Source: Isoetes taiwanensis (Eukaryota > Streptophyta > Lycopodiopsida > Isoetales > Isoetaceae). From it: 64,000 bases of DNA. Location of the stretch: assembly GCA_021234155.1 (NCBI GenBank), contig JAJEKV010000002.1, forward strand, positions 32,479,645 to 32,543,644. The letters are read 5' to 3'. Below are positions 12,077 through 25,064 of this stretch, one piece after another (the first letter of the stretch is position 1; each line of letters begins with the position of its first letter). The notes under the pieces were generated by a model, which saw only the letters and a list, made by a program, of their open reading frames with translations, was not told the DNA's origin and ran no database searches. A program made the position numbers and the translations under genes.

Positions 12077-13696
12077 ATGCACACAATAAGGCAGAGGGAT
12101 ACAGAAGATAAGGCAGAGGTCAATGCTAGAGGTGAATTATTGCTGGAGGTATGCACGGCAACAGGGATGATTATAGCTAATGGCGTGGGAAAATGGAGGG
12201 GATCAGGAGGTTTCACGAGCCAAAACACACATGGCAGGAGCATAGTGGATTATATAATTGTGAACGATCAAGCAGCGGAAAAGATAGAGGGACTGGTGCT
12301 ACAAGAATGGCCGACTGGGAAAAGGGAAAGCCACAGACCGATTAAACTAACAATCGAGCTAGGGGGGACGCCACAAAAAGATAGTACAGAAAGAAAGGAA
12401 GATAATAAAGACAGGGTGAGGATTCAGTTCCAGGAGAAATACGCAGACACCTTCACCCAAATGACAAAGGAGGAAATGGGAGAATGGGACTGGGGAAAGC
12501 ACAATGCAAGTGAGAATGGGAACACCCTAAATGACATCATGGTAAGGGTAGCAACGGAGATGTTTGGGAAAAAGATCAAAATCAGAAGGAGCAGGGCATT
12601 CAGAGCTTCAGTATGGTATGATGACGAGTGCAGAGAATACAAGAGGAAGGTGAGAAAACACAGGGGAAAGGAGACATACCGGGAAGAAAAGGCAGCATAC
12701 ATAAGATTATTGAAGAAGAAGAGATACAATAACCTGCTACAGCACCAATGGTACATGGGGAAAATGCTGAAAAAACAACCCCGAAGATTTTGGAGAGGAT
12801 TCAAAAACAAAGGAGGGGGTAGCAATATGAAAGCAAAGAACGAACAAGATGGCATTGGAACCGCGGGATGGGAGAGTTACCTGGACAAGTTATACAAGAC
12901 GGGGGCACCTCCAGTACCAATACCCATACAGCAGGATCAGGACAAACCATGCTTCAACATGGTAGAAGTAATGCTAGCCCTAAACAGGATGGCCAATCAC
13001 AAAGCACCGGATCTATACGGCCTAACCGTGGAACTGCTGAAGTGTGCTGAAACAGAAATCGGCAGACAGGTTACAGACATTTTCAATGGCATCATACACA
13101 CAGGACTTCCAGACAGGTGGACATACAACAGAGTCATACCTCTACATAAGGCAGGAAATAGAAAAGATCCAGGGAATTATAGGACGATAATGGTAAGCTC
13201 GATTTTCGCAAAATGGTTTGGGAAGGTACTGGATAACAAACTAAAGAAATGGGCAGAAGAAGGAAATATGAGAGCACAAGGGCAAGCAGGGTTCAGACCG
13301 GAGCACTCAACCACAGATCACCTCGTGACCCTACGGATATTAATAGAGCAGAACAAAGCACAGAGAAGGAAAATAATATGCTGCTTTGTAGATTTCAGAA
13401 AAGCATTTGATACAGTCCCGAGAGAGAAGTTGCTAAAAAGATTGATGGATATGCAAGCCCCGAGAAATATGGTAGGATCGATAGCAAGACTGTATCATAA
13501 GGTGTATGCTAAGATGGAACAGGAAGGACTGCCGATAATCTGTGACACCGGGGTAAAACAGGGCTGCCCGTTATCCCCAACTCTATTTGGAATATACATA
13601 GACGCCTCTGAGGGATACATAGCGAACGGCAAAGGAGACGCAGTATGCCCCCACACTAGGAGACACGAAGGTACCGATAATGCTATATGCGGATGA
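12077..13696 (+). pseudogene. LINE ORF2 main fragment (endonuclease end + reverse transcriptase)
   Basis: This is the largest open frame in the window. The catalytic YADD lies just beyond it in a different frame, so the product would lack the polymerase active site. It is very basic and Lys/Arg-rich between the endonuclease and reverse transcriptase parts (about residues 180-260). It encodes a fragment of the LINE replication protein and has no host role that I can see. Confidence 0.8.
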
Positions 13697-14900
13697 TCTT
13701 AGTATGATGGCAACAAAGAACAAAGGAATGCAATGGACGCTCAAAATTCTAGAATTCTAGAACAATTTCGCGGAGGATCTGTATCGACAAAGTGAATCTA
13801 GCAAAAACTAAGATAGTCATCTTTGGACACAAGAGCAGGCATAAACCTTTCAGATATAAAGGTAAAGAGATAGAGGAACCAACAGAATATAGGTATCTAG
13901 GTTATGATGCACATGGCACAGGGAAATGGGCCAAAGGAGCTAACGCCAGATTCCAATCAGCTATAGGAAGCTATTTTAACATGAAAAACTTTTGTAACAG
14001 AAGTAGAATAACTGATTGGGACATCAAATGTTATCTATTCAGTGTAGCAATAGCCATCACTCAACTGTACGGAGCGGAAGCATGGGGGCCAGGTTTAACA
14101 GAAAAAAATTGGGAAAAGCAGGAAGGAATTCTTAGGCAATGGCAATGCACAGAATTGTGGTAAGGACAAACACGCCACCGACAATCATGGTCATCAAACA
14201 GGGGGCAAAACCGATGGAAGTGAGAGCGTGGGAGAGAACCATAAGGTACCTGCTCAGGGACAACGCGGGAGACATACAAGGGAAACTGTCCAGCATTGCA
14301 ATCACCGAATCAGCAAAATCACATATCATCGAAAGCACTGGATGGTTTAAAGAGGTGGCAACATGGACCAGACTGATGGGATTAAACCTGAGTGACCTAA
14401 TAGAAGAGGGCAAAGTGGAATGAGGAGTGGGCGGAATATAGCGACAAGAGCATGGTCGCAAAGACATACAGGACCCAAGATGACCGCTCATACAAGTTTT
14501 TAATCCGCACCAACAAATAGGACATCGATATACTAGGGATAACATATTGGGAAAAAACGAAGGGACACACCGCCGATTTAGGATGGGAAGCCATGATCTA
14601 AGAATTGAAAAAGACAGTGGAGAGGGGTAGACAAGGAGGACGGGATATGCGTAACGTGGACGGGGGAGAATAGAGGATGAGAACCACATGATTAGTGACT
14701 GCCCGATATATGGAGACATCAGGGACAGATATAGAAATATAAGGTGGGGGGAACCAGTCCACAGGATGATGAAGATGACAGAATCATTACGGGATCTGGC
14801 AGACGCGATCCACAGAATGACAATCAGACACAGAGAAGTACACAGTGAAAGAGGGCTTGTAATATGATCCGTACAAAACGAGTCATATAGCCTCACACAA
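12077..14900 (+). mobile_element. LINE with endonuclease end and reverse transcriptase, frameshifted
   Basis: The long frame 12077-13696 (539 codons) starts in the C-terminal part of an AP endonuclease (HGRSIVDYIIVND; SHRPIKL). It then gives reverse transcriptase (HKAPDLYGL; RVIPLHKAGNRKDPGNYR; CCFVDFRKAFDTVPRE; GVKQGCPLSPTLFGIYID). A frameshift near 13640-13680 precedes LYADDLSMM in another frame at about 13684. The protein continues through 13792-14163 and 14139-14423 with further frameshifts, ending near 14865. The N-terminal half of the endonuclease is missing, so the element is 5'-truncated as well as broken. It is a different type from the 6.75-11.3 kb LINE and resembles the one at 55.9-58.4 kb. 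No poly-A tail is clear. Confidence 0.85.
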
Positions 14901-16750
14901 ATTGCTCAGCTAAAAGCTGATTGATAACGACGCATCACTGCACGGCCAAGAAGCCGAGGTAAAGCGGGATGCCGGTATTAAAAGAAAAAAGTCAGCCTTC
15001 AGAAAAGGCTACATTATAACAGCGTGATGCGCTAGTAGCACCCTCGTAGGGAGCTCGCCCATGCTACACAAGTCCAGGGGCCTTATGGCACAAAAGACAT
15101 AAATGTATTCTATAACCTTCTATATTTTGTCAACAATCACTGTGCATCCTATAGGTAATGTTGCACCATGAGATTGCTTTGTATAATATGAAATCACTTG
15201 AATAAATCTAAACCCGCATGTCACAATTTTTCAATAGGCATGGATAAAGAACCCTCTCTGTGAGTTGCATATAGATTACAATATGATTGCATAAATATAT
15301 TTCTATACAAAAAATAACTTACATAAAAGAGATCTGCTAATAAGAACAACCATTCGTTCTCACAAGCAAGCTTCAGTCAATTATAATTTAATGCAAATAT
15401 ATGCTATCTTACTTGCATATAAGCTTGTTTTGGTGCTTCAAAAACATGATATTTTTGTTACATTTATGACCAGATTCTCTGCTTAAAGCAGCCATCTCTT
15501 TAGCATAAACATATAGAACACAAATTTATTCATGTTTTCCAAAGGGTTGTGCTAAAAACACACCATCGCCCCTGACATTGGGGCAATCCGTAGTGCTTTG
15601 GCATATTGTTAGATTGTTTTAAACCCTCCGAATTTTTTAAGCAGGGTTTTATGTTAAATTTGTTATGTAGATATTGTGTCGCATGCATGTTGGGTTTTAC
15701 ATGGGATTAAACATTTTGCTTATATTCATAGATCATTTGTTTCCAAATGCAATATTGTATTATATAGCAAAGTTATTTGCGTAGAACATTATATCCTATC
15801 TTAAATCTTAGCAATGTGTTTGTTTTTAAATCTTACTTTATTCACGCCAATATTAGAATAATTTAAAATGAATTATTTGAAATATGAATTGAGGTGAGTT
15901 GGTTTTGAGATTTCTTGAAGACGGTTCTAGATCTTGTTAAAGTATCTATAAAAATTTCCCATTAGATATTGTTAGATACATCGGGAGTCCGAAGACTTCT
16001 TTAATATTCAAAATTTCATGGAGATTTCATAAAGGGTCCAACATTGTGTTAGCATGGGAGTGTACAAAGTTGAAGTTATGTATTATGCTCTCCATCAAAT
16101 TCCTTCTATGAGATGATGGTTGTGAACGTGAGATAATGGAGCATATGTTTATCTAGACCCAAGTTAATTCTGGAGCCCCTCTCTCCCTTCCATCTATTGT
16201 TTTTTAATTATACATGAACTCATAGCCAATGTCAACATAGTGTGGTGATTGCTTTTGGCTTATAAATCTCCATTACAGAGCAAAATATCGGGTTCAGGGT
16301 TGGATTCCAACTAACTGCAAGTCGAATACCTTGCTTTTCTATTTCTTAAGTCGAATACCACAACAATTAGTTTTATTTGTTTCATTTTATTGTAGTAATG
16401 CTATGTACTGCAAGTGGCTAGTCTATTGGGCTTTGAACTCCCTTGCATGGATTCGAGCCCATCTTTTGAGAATTTTTTACGCACTTGACGTATTTGACTT
16501 GCAAAATATTTTTTGGGGTATTTGACTTACACGACGTATTCGACTTGCAAAATTTTTTTTGGGGTATTCGACTTACACAATACTTGATGTATTTGACTTG
16601 CAAAACATCTTTGGGGGGTTTCGACTTACACAATACTAGTGCAAATCTAGAGTCTAATACCACATTAGAATTTAACCCATAATGGGGAGCCAATAAAAGC
16701 ACGGGCAAAATATAAGAGAAGCATTTTACGCACTAGTCTTTGTTATGTGG
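14901..16750. other. Intergenic; degenerate repeat near the end
   Basis: No gene is supported. Near 16480-16640 a phrase of the type 'tatttgacttgcaaaatattttttggggtatt' is repeated three to four times at roughly 55-60 bp spacing. The sequence is otherwise AT-rich and unremarkable. Confidence 0.5.
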
Positions 16751-16759
16751 GTGAATATA
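16751..16759. repeat. MULE target-site duplication, left
   Basis: GTGAATATA is identical to 25639-25647 and directly abuts the left terminal inverted repeat. Confidence 0.9.
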
Positions 16760-17190
16760 GCTCAGGATAGTCTTACCCTGGTTTCGGGGATCCAGGAGGT
16801 GAAAATACCGTCCTCCGGTATCACCGCCAGGGCTCGACGGAATCCGTTTCAGGACCCCCCGTTTCACCGTACTGACACACGTGAGGGGTCCTGCATAAAT
16901 CTGGGCCGTCTGCCCATGCGACACATCCGGGCCGTCCGTGGTGTTCCCCGCCTCCGGTATCACCAACACCTGATCCCGCCCTCCGGAATCACCAACGCCT
17001 CCCCGCCTCCGGGATCACCACCGTGGGGCCGATATCAGCGATCCGATATCGGCCGCGTTATCCCCGCCTCCGGGATCCCCACCGTGGGCCGTGGGACCAT
17101 GATGCCCGCCGGGTTCGATTCCTGATGTGATTTCCTCCTCCGGGATCACACCACTGCCAGAGTGATTCCCTCCTCCGGGATCCTCACGTA
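16760..17190 (+). repeat. MULE left terminal inverted repeat
   Basis: The first 147 bp match the right end almost perfectly. After a gap the match resumes (17020-17190), including the block around 'cccgccgggttcgattcctg'. It contains several CTCCGGGATCAC motifs and GATATCGGCC half palindromes. It probably holds transposase-binding sites and the promoter of the transposase gene, by analogy with MuDR. Confidence 0.85.
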
Positions 17191-17511
17191 CTTTATGCAT
17201 GGAAATCGACGGTGGCCAGCGGGCGTGGACTGATCGTGCGGCCGGTTTTGAACATGTCAGCCCATGCACGGACCAATCATTGAGATCTGCACACCTCGGA
17301 TGTCGGAGACCACCCTCCGGGATCCCACATTTGTCTTCCAGAATTTCTCTGCGCTGCTGCGTATGCACAGACGGATGTTCGAAGCGGCCCCTGGCAGCTA
17401 TGGACGTTTGGGGGCTGGAGGAGAAGATAGCACAGGTATTTATCTGCCTAAAATTATTTTTAGAAGGTAAGAAACGTATATCTGAGCTCCCTTTCTCGCC
17501 GTTTCTAGCTG

Positions 17512-20299
17512 CGGGCTGAAATACATGTGGAGTCACCCCCTAATGGCATTTTCGACCACAGCAACCTACATTGGTTTCCAGAAGAGCACCAAGTTCCTTC
17601 TGCACAGGGAGGTGGAGAAATGCTTGTGTGGACCTGCTACTTCCCAACAAACCGGGTTGAAGACTTCATTCTTGGAGAGCAAAGAAATTGTGTGGCACCG
17701 TGCAGCTTCTACTTAAGGAGTTCCAATCCGGAGAGGGTGCTAAAGAGGCCAACCAGGGATTCTTATTTGACTATGAAAAGGTATGTATTTCTAAAACCTT
17801 ATCCTCTAGCTTAGTGTTGTTGTTGTTGTTGTTTCTGTAGTATAAAACATTGTAGCAGAAGTATATTTAATTCTTAGATGTACATGCACCACTTTCGTGC
17901 ACTAATTTTGAACACTCAAAATAGGTATTGGTGCATATATGGTCCCCAGGACAAGACTTTGAACACTCACGTGGTTGCGGATGGACCACGTCAACCTGGC
18001 ACACGCGGGAAAAGAGTTGAGAGGGGTGAGAGTGTGCGTAGGGGCTGCCAATGCCATTTTACCATTAGGCAACTCTACCTTCTGCCAGAATGCTCGCAAG
18101 TTACTTATTATGGGTTTGAGCATAGAAATCTCCAAGGTGAGCCTTGCCATGGTAAATTTCTTGACGTAGAGAAAGGTATCAGATTCAAGCTAGCACCATG
18201 GATCTCTCAGGAATTGAGGGAATGGGTTAGAGAAAAGCTCGTCCATTGGCACACCCCACGAAGTGTTATGAATATGCACGAGGAGAGGTGGAGATTTAAA
18301 CTAGATGTGCATGGCAAGGATAGTATGGGTAGGGATGACATGTTGAAGATCCGGGATGTTTACAACATTGAGAAGAGTGTTGTTAGAAACACTTGGAAGC
18401 TACATGAAGACCTTCCCACTAGCATCAACATGTGGGTGCAACAACATCTTGAGTCCGTGTTCTTGTATGAACATGGTGACACGTTCCAATTGGGAGTGAT
18501 GACTCCAATCCAAAGAGAGGCAATGCTGAAGTTTGGAAAGAATAGGGCCATTTGCATGGATGCAACCTTCAAAACTAATGACAAGAGGTACACTACTTTG
18601 TGTTCATCTCCATTCTAGATCTTTTCCATAGTCCATTTAAAATGGCTATAGCATTTTAATTCTAGATCCAATGAGAGCTATTGGTTTCTATTATCCAGGT
18701 ACTATCTATTTACACTCATTGCCTTCGATGACCATTGCAATGGCTTGCCATTGGCATATGTCATAACCAATTCTCAAAAAACTAGGGCTATAACTAAGTG
18801 GTTGAAAGCACTAAAGGATTCATTGTGCCCGGATGATCCGGATTGGCACCCTTCTTGCATCATTACTGACGATGTTGATGCTGAAATCAAGGCGGTAAAA
18901 AATGTAAGCAATGCCTGGCAATTTGTCACCCTTCCCCCTTCTTACACTTTCTTGCATACTTTCTAACACTAACACTATGTAGTGACATTGTGCAATTGTA
19001 GGTTTTCCCAAACGTGCCTGTGCAAATATGCATTTGGCATGTGAGAAGAGCCTGGATTAAGTGGCTAAGAAAAAATGTAAGGAGTAAGGTGCATAGAAAT
19101 GAAATGTTCAAGGAGGTAGGGAATATAATGTACAAGACAGAGGGTCCTGTAGGGGACAATGAGTATGGTCATGAGTATAGGGAAGCTGTAGAGATTGGAA
19201 GAGTTGGTGAGGAAGTATCCTCAATACCCTAAATTGTCGGCCTACATGAGTAAGGAGTGGACTAAGAACATCTATGAATGGGTATTGGCTACAAGAATGT
19301 ACATGCACTCCAATCAAGAGACCAATGCTGCCATAGAGGCATGGCATGCTGCCCTTAAGTTGCGCCTAGGCATATGTAAACGTGCACTTCGAGGCCGGAG
19401 AATTGACTGGTTGCTCTACATTCTCACTAACAATGTGGAGACACACATGGCTCACATGAGGTAACATTTACATACCACTACCTAGTCTAATTTACCTTGC
19501 ATATTTACCTTGCAAATGATTGATATATAGCTATGTTCCAGGTCTATGAAGGAACATGGATTTGTAGTAAACACCTCACAGGAACAAATAGTAGAGTGCG
19601 CAATTAGAATTTCGGAATATTGCCGACGAACAAGTTACATTTACCAACTTCGAGGAGGGCGAGGCTGAAGTGCAAACCGAGCGCACTCTTGGACAGGGCC
19701 CGTATTTTGTTGCAGGAGCACACAAGAATTGGGCATGTTGTGATTGCCCTTGGGGAGCCAAGGGTAATCTATGTAAGCATCAGGTAAAAGTTATGCAAAT
19801 GCTTGGCAATTACAGGGATCAAGATCTCTTACAGGTGTTGGGTTCCCAATATGGGACAATAGGTGGGGGCATGGACCACCTGAAGCCATACGAAGCCGTG
19901 CAAGAGAGTTGTGGAGACCAGGGATCCGAGGTGCTTGAGGTAGTACGCCTAGGTGAAGAGTCTCCCTTGCAAACAAGCAGTCAAGTGGACTTGAAGAAGA
20001 CTCAGGCATCCTTGGAGGAGGTAATTGCTAGAGTGATGTCTAGGGCTCAAAAAGATCCTAACATTTTAGTTGCAACCGATTCTCTCATGAGGCAGCTCGA
20101 CTTTAGACTTGAGAAGATGGATCACATAGCTGGCACAAGCACTAATCTATCAAGTCTACCTGAGCTTACCTTGGAGGTCAATTGTGGTATTAGCTTGTCA
20201 CGGCTGAAGCCAGTGATAGAACTTGGAAAACAAAGGGTGAAGAAAGCAAGGAAGAGTTGGAAGGAAGTTGAGATGGAGGATTCCTGCAAGGCACCATGA
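17512..20299 (+). CDS. MULE transposase (SWIM type), probably disrupted
   Basis: Exons inferred from splice signals are: up to 17780, 17925-18587, 18699-18903, 19002-19460 and 19542-20299. At least three junctions split an AG|G arginine codon. The catalytic domain shows MDATFKTN (Asp at 18559-18561), IITDDVDAE (Asp at 18868-18873) and QETNAAIEAWH (Glu at 19318-19320 or 19336-19338), matching the DDE layout of MULE transposases. VQICIWHVRRAW lies between them. A SWIM zinc finger follows: CCDCPWGAKGNLCKH near 19740-19780. The C-terminus (about 170 residues) is hydrophilic. Frame breaks near 19190 and 19605 interrupt the reading, so the copy is probably inactive unless these are sequence errors. 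The start codon is unclear; 17512 is simply where the frame opens. The protein would bind the element ends and catalyse its excision and insertion in the nucleus. Confidence 0.8.
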
Positions 20300-20438
20300 T
20301 TCCCAAATTTTAGGACTTGAAACATGACTGTAATGGTAATGTAATGGTAAAGTGTAATGGTAGTGTAATGTAATGGTAGAGTGTAATGTAATGGTAAACT
20401 GTAACGGTAATGTAATGGTAAAGTGTAAAGGTTCAATG
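20300..20438 (+). repeat. GTAATG-rich low-complexity tail of transposase gene
   Basis: Just after the stop, 'gtaatggta/gtgtaatg' phrases repeat about ten times. This is probably 3' untranslated sequence. Confidence 0.6.
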
Positions 20439-21835
20439 GTTCTAAGGTTATCAATTTAATCCCGTCCGCCTGCTGGTGATCCCGGAGGATGGGATCACGT
20501 GTGGTGATCCCCACCTCCGGGATCACCAGCAGGCAGGCGGACGGATTTATTTTTTAATTTTTTTTCCTCTAAGGTACTATGGTTCTAAGGTTATCAATTT
20601 ATTCCCGTTCACGATCTGGTGATCCCGAAGGATGGGATCACTTGTGGTGATCCCCATCTCCGGGATCACCAGCAGGCAGACGGATTTATTTTTTATTTTT
20701 TTGCCCATAAGGTAAAATGGTTCTAAGGTTATCAATTTAATCCCGTCCGCCTGCTGGTGATCCCGGAGGACGGGATCACGTGTGGTGATCCCCACCTCCG
20801 GGATCACCAGCAGGCGGACGGATTTATTTTTTAATTTTTTTTTTCCCATAAGGTACTATGGTTCTAAGGTTATCAATTTATTCCCGTCCGCGATCTGGTG
20901 ATTCCGGAGGATGGGATCACTTGTGGTGATCCCCACCTCCGGGATCACCCAGTGAGTGACAATTTATTTTTTATTTTTTTGCCTATAAGGTTCAATGGTT
21001 CTAAGGTTATCAATTTAATCCCGTCCGCCTGCTGGTGATCCCGGAGGATGGGATTATGTGTGGTGATCCCCACCTCCGGGATCACCAGCAGGCAGGCGGA
21101 CGGATTTATTTTTTAATTTTTTTTCCCCTAAGGTACTATGGTTCTAAGGTTATCAATCTATTCCCGTTCACGATCTGGTGATCCCGGAGGATGGGATCAC
21201 TTGTGGTGATCCCCATCTCCGGGATCACCAGCAGGCGGACGGATTTATTTTTTAATTTTTTTTTTCCCATAAGGTACTATAGTTCTAAGGTTATCAATTT
21301 ATTCCCGTTTGCGATCTGGTGATCCCGGAGGATGGGATCACTTGTGGTGATCCCCACCTCCGGGATCACCAGCAGGCGGACGGATTTATTTTTTATTTTT
21401 TTGCCTATAAGGTTCAATGGTTCTAAGGTTATCAATTTAATCCCGTCCGCCTGCTGGTGATCCCGGAGGACGGGATCACGTGTGGTGATTTCCACCTCCG
21501 GGATCACCAGCAGGCAGGCGGACGGATTTATTTTTTAATTTTTTTTTTCCCCTAAGGTACCATGGTTCTAAGGTTATCAATTTATTCCCGTCCGCGATCT
21601 GGTGATCCCGGAGGATGGGATCACTTGTGGTGATCCCCACCTCCGGGATCACCAGCAGGCGGACGGATTTATTTTTTATTTTTTTGCCTATAAGGTTCAA
21701 TAGTTCTAAGGTTATCAATTTAATCCCGTCCGCCTGCTGGTGATCCCGGAGGATGGGATCACTTGTGGTGATCCCCACTCCGGGATCATCAGCAGGCGGA
21801 CGGATTTATTTTTTAATTTTTTGTTCTATAAGGTG
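20439..21835. repeat. Ten-unit palindromic array between the MULE genes
   Basis: Units begin with GGTTCTAAGG or a close variant near 20439, 20581, 20719, 20860, 20998, 21140, 21281, 21419, 21564 and 21702. Spacings alternate at about 138 and 142 bp. Two unit types alternate (one with 'cgcctgctgg', the other with 'gatctgg'), giving a dimer of about 280 bp repeated five times. Every unit contains GGTGATCCCGGAGG followed by CCTCCGGGATCACC in inverted order. Many extend the stem with GTCCGCCTGCT and its complement. The array lies between the convergent 3' ends of the transposase and Ulp1-like genes. Confidence 0.92.
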
Positions 21836-22119
21836 TGTTCAAACTATTGTTTTGCCTATTTTTTTGCCCTGGGGATCCCGGAGGTGTTTAAACTTCGGGA
21901 TCCCAGAGCTATTCAAGATTCGGGATCCCAGAGGTGTTCAAATTCAGAGGTGTTCAAATTCAGATTCTGTTATGAAGTGTTTGAGGGGTTTCAGTGTTTT
22001 TGAATGAGTGCCATGGGATGGAGATTGACAAGTCAGGAGTGAGCCCGGATAAGAAAAAACAAAAGCAAGTTCCCATTCAGAAATTGTCATATTTACAAAC
22101 AAAGCAAACAATTTACATG

Positions 22120-24719
22120 TTATGGACCATTCAGCATCAACCGGGTCACGGGCCGATCGAATTGGTTGCTACCCTCGGGCAAGTAGAAGGTTGATTTTCC
22201 TGCTTTTAGGCAGTCACTTAACTTCTGCAGCATCACCTTGAAGCCTGTCCTCAAATTGTCCATGTCTTCTTTGGCAAACCAGTCCCGGTGGATCACCATC
22301 TGAACACAGTAGATTAGAAATGGAATAAATTTGCTGATCAAGAAAGATAAAAGATAAGACATGGACAACTCACATCTGTCTCCTTGTTGTAGATTTCTCT
22401 GATGAATTTCTGCACACAACCAATAACATAGATGCCACAATCCTGGTTGTTGTGCTGCTGTGGAGCTTCCATCAAGATTACTGGTGCATTATGCAATGCT
22501 GATGCCTCGTGCCTCCACCTCTTAAATACATCACTTAAAAACCTGCAAGTCAAGGCATTAGAAGATAGGCTATGAATGTATAGTTACCAAATGTATAGGC
22601 ACTCACAAAGTGATGAACCCGCGTGTTGGAGCATGGAGGGGATCAAAGGAATCGAAGTGCAATATGCAAGGGCAAGGCTTCTTCAGTTTCTGGCATGCCA
22701 AAGGATCAGCCACCAAAATGAACAGGCTCCAGTGGCCACTGCATAGGACAAGCTGCCATCAATTCAAACCAGAACTAAAAATGCAATAAAAAATCCACTT
22801 CCCAAACCCAATTTACCTGGCATTAACCGGTATGTAGTAGAACTGTGCATACTGGATTTTCCACACGACCTTGCCAAAGGGGGATCCCGGAATTAGCTTC
22901 ACAAACTGCTCGTAGGCACCACACAGGCCTGGTTTTGTGCCATTTAGAAACAGGCCAAAAGCAGCAGGGTGGAGGAAGACATGATGACAGCGTTTTTGGT
23001 GAGGAATTGAGTGTGCAAGAACCCTGCCAAAGCTCAATTTAGCTTACCATGCAAGAAATAAAAACAAAGACAACACACATACAGTAAATAGGCTCCTAAG
23101 CAGTCGGCATCGATCTCTGAATCTTCAATACCGAGGGCACCTGGAATAGTCGAGAATTTTCGTTCCTCTGCCTCTGAGATGTGGAATTCAACATCGGATG
23201 ATTTGCTGCCCACCTTCAGCAGAGGACTTTGAACCACAATTGGATAATCTAGAGAAAATTTAAACTGCTAAAGCTCCTTTCTAATCCCTCTGTCATATAA
23301 TTTTAGAGATTCAAAGAAGTGGGGGTCCAAAGATATACAAATACCACATTTTTATCTTGCTCTGGGTCTGGGAGCCAATTCATCGCATTTTCAAGCTCCT
23401 CCCTCGATTCTTCATGCACAACTGGTTTGGAGCCATCGGATCTGCATCCCTCCGGCCTGCACAAAAAGTCCGCTTCCTCGGGGTACCCCTGCAGACTTGG
23501 GCTATTGAATTTGGGGTTTTGGGAGGAGGTGAATTAAATTCAAAGCGTATTCGCGACTTCTAACTCCGCACTCACATCGTCTTTCGTCCAACCGGTCTTT
23601 GTTCATAGCTCAAATCACCAAACAAATCCTTATCATCCAAATTGCCATGCCCGCTCCTAATCCTTTCCTTGATTTCCCTTATCCCGCTCTACACGCATTT
23701 CAAGTTACCGTCAGCCTCCTTTCTCCCGCAGACCGCGGGTTTATAAACTTCGGCTCGGGCCGTGTCATCCAAAAGGCCGAGGGCGATTTGCTCATCGCCA
23801 TATGCTCTGCTTTGCCCTTGCCCTCTGAAGTTTTCGTCTCAGATTGTGGCTAAATTTGAAGTCGGGATCAAGAGATCTCTCCACACTTATCTTCCCATAA
23901 TCTCTAACCCTCACCTCGGCCTTGTTCTTGAGAATTCGACCCTCGGGGGCATCCGGAAGCTTTGTAATTTTGCCATAATTGATGCACCACGAACCTATGA
24001 TTCTCGGTTCCATCTTTCTTTGTAGGATTTCTTTGCGATCCACCCAACACCGGGCAACGCCATTTTCGACTGACCTGATCATACCTGTAGTCCTTAAAAA
24101 ATTCTTCAGTTGTCAGTTCCTCGCTTGGATTGACGTTAAAACATTTAATATTACTTTTCGGGGCCTCATCCCCCTCATCTGCATTTTGAGCATTCTTTGG
24201 AACATCTGCATTTCCATTTCCTTCCCATTGGCCATCGACTGAAGCCTCGGACCTGGCAGCAGGGGTAATCTTCTGTGGTGAAGCTCCTTTAGCTCTTGCT
24301 TCTGCCCTTAGTCTCTTTTTGTTTGGGGATTGAACCTCTTGGTCGGATTCAATCCCAGCAATATCTTTGAGGCAGTCGGGCAATTGCCAAGCCGAGTTTT
24401 CTTCTATTGCCCCATTCCAGTTCTCGTTAATGGAGGTATTTAGGCTGATTTCCAGGTTAATCGACTCCTCCACCATCTGTAAAATAACATAACCGGTTAA
24501 AATAAGACTAAAATAGACTTAAAAAACGGATCTGTCGATGGCGCTTACCTTTAAATACTTGGCAGATGCAACAGCAGCGACAGCGCCTCTGGATTCGGCA
24601 GCAATCGGGCCCTTTCCGCTCAGTTGCGGTCGGAAAGGGCAATCGTTCTTGGCGCACAGAGTTCGGACATAGCCATCGCCAAACTGTGCTCCCATCCTCC
24701 GGAATCCCCCACCGCACAC
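22120..24719 (-). CDS. Ulp1-like cysteine protease gene carried by the MULE
   Basis: Minus-strand coding pieces are: exon 1 at about 24719-24549 (ending KYLK before GTAAGC), exon 2 from 24476 (acceptor TTTTACAG; begins MVEESINLEIS) to about 24085, poorly resolved exons between 24.08 and 23.03 kb, then the protease domain at 23.03-22.12 kb. The domain has the C48 layout: GHWSLFILVADP (His at 22732-22734), LHFDSFDP (Asp at 22651-22653), and QQHNNQDCGIYV with the oxyanion Gln (22443-22445) and nucleophile Cys (22437-22439). All catalytic residues are present. Ulp1 proteases cut SUMO from proteins; members captured by MULEs have no settled role. The gene starts near the right inverted repeat and converges on the transposase. 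Exon limits are approximate. Stops between 23.25 and 23.9 kb must be introns or damage. Confidence 0.75.
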
Positions 24720-25064
24720 GTGGCGACTCGCAATTGGGCCCGTACGAATAACTGGCGGTTTTCCCGCTCTCCGGTTACACCATTAGTGGATGGCGTACGG
24801 CACTGACCTGGGCCGTCAGGCATTAATTCAAACCAATGGCATCGATTCGACCACGTGGACGGCCCCCCGCTTTCGTCACGGCAGTGGTGATCCCGGAGGA
24901 GGTTTTCACCGAGAAGGCCTCTCGGGGATCCCAGAGGGCGGAATAACCCTGGCGTATAACGGGCATCCGATATCGGCCGAGCGATGGCGATCCCGGAGGA
25001 GGGGATCAAGTGTCGGATTCGGGTGATCCCGGAGGGCGTTTTCACCGAAGCATCCTACCCGGGA

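Noticed and set aside
14132-14896. A 254-codon minus-strand frame opposite the LINE
   Set aside because: It is antisense to LINE coding remnants and has no recognisable domain.
17100-17125. A tRNA-like T-arm phrase (GGGTTCGATTCC)
   Set aside because: No cloverleaf can be built around it, and it recurs inverted at the other MULE end as part of the terminal repeat.
20122-21778. Minus-strand frames with repeated IPEVGITT / DPILRDHQ phrases
   Set aside because: They are translations of the palindromic array, not a repeat protein.
20439-21835. CRISPR-like regular array
   Set aside because: Units are about 140 bp, palindromic and contiguous without unique spacers. They lie in a plant MULE, so this is not a CRISPR array.
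22845-23853. Plus-strand frames across the Ulp1 region
   Set aside because: They are shadows of the minus-strand Ulp1-like gene or its introns; the minus strand carries the catalytic motifs.
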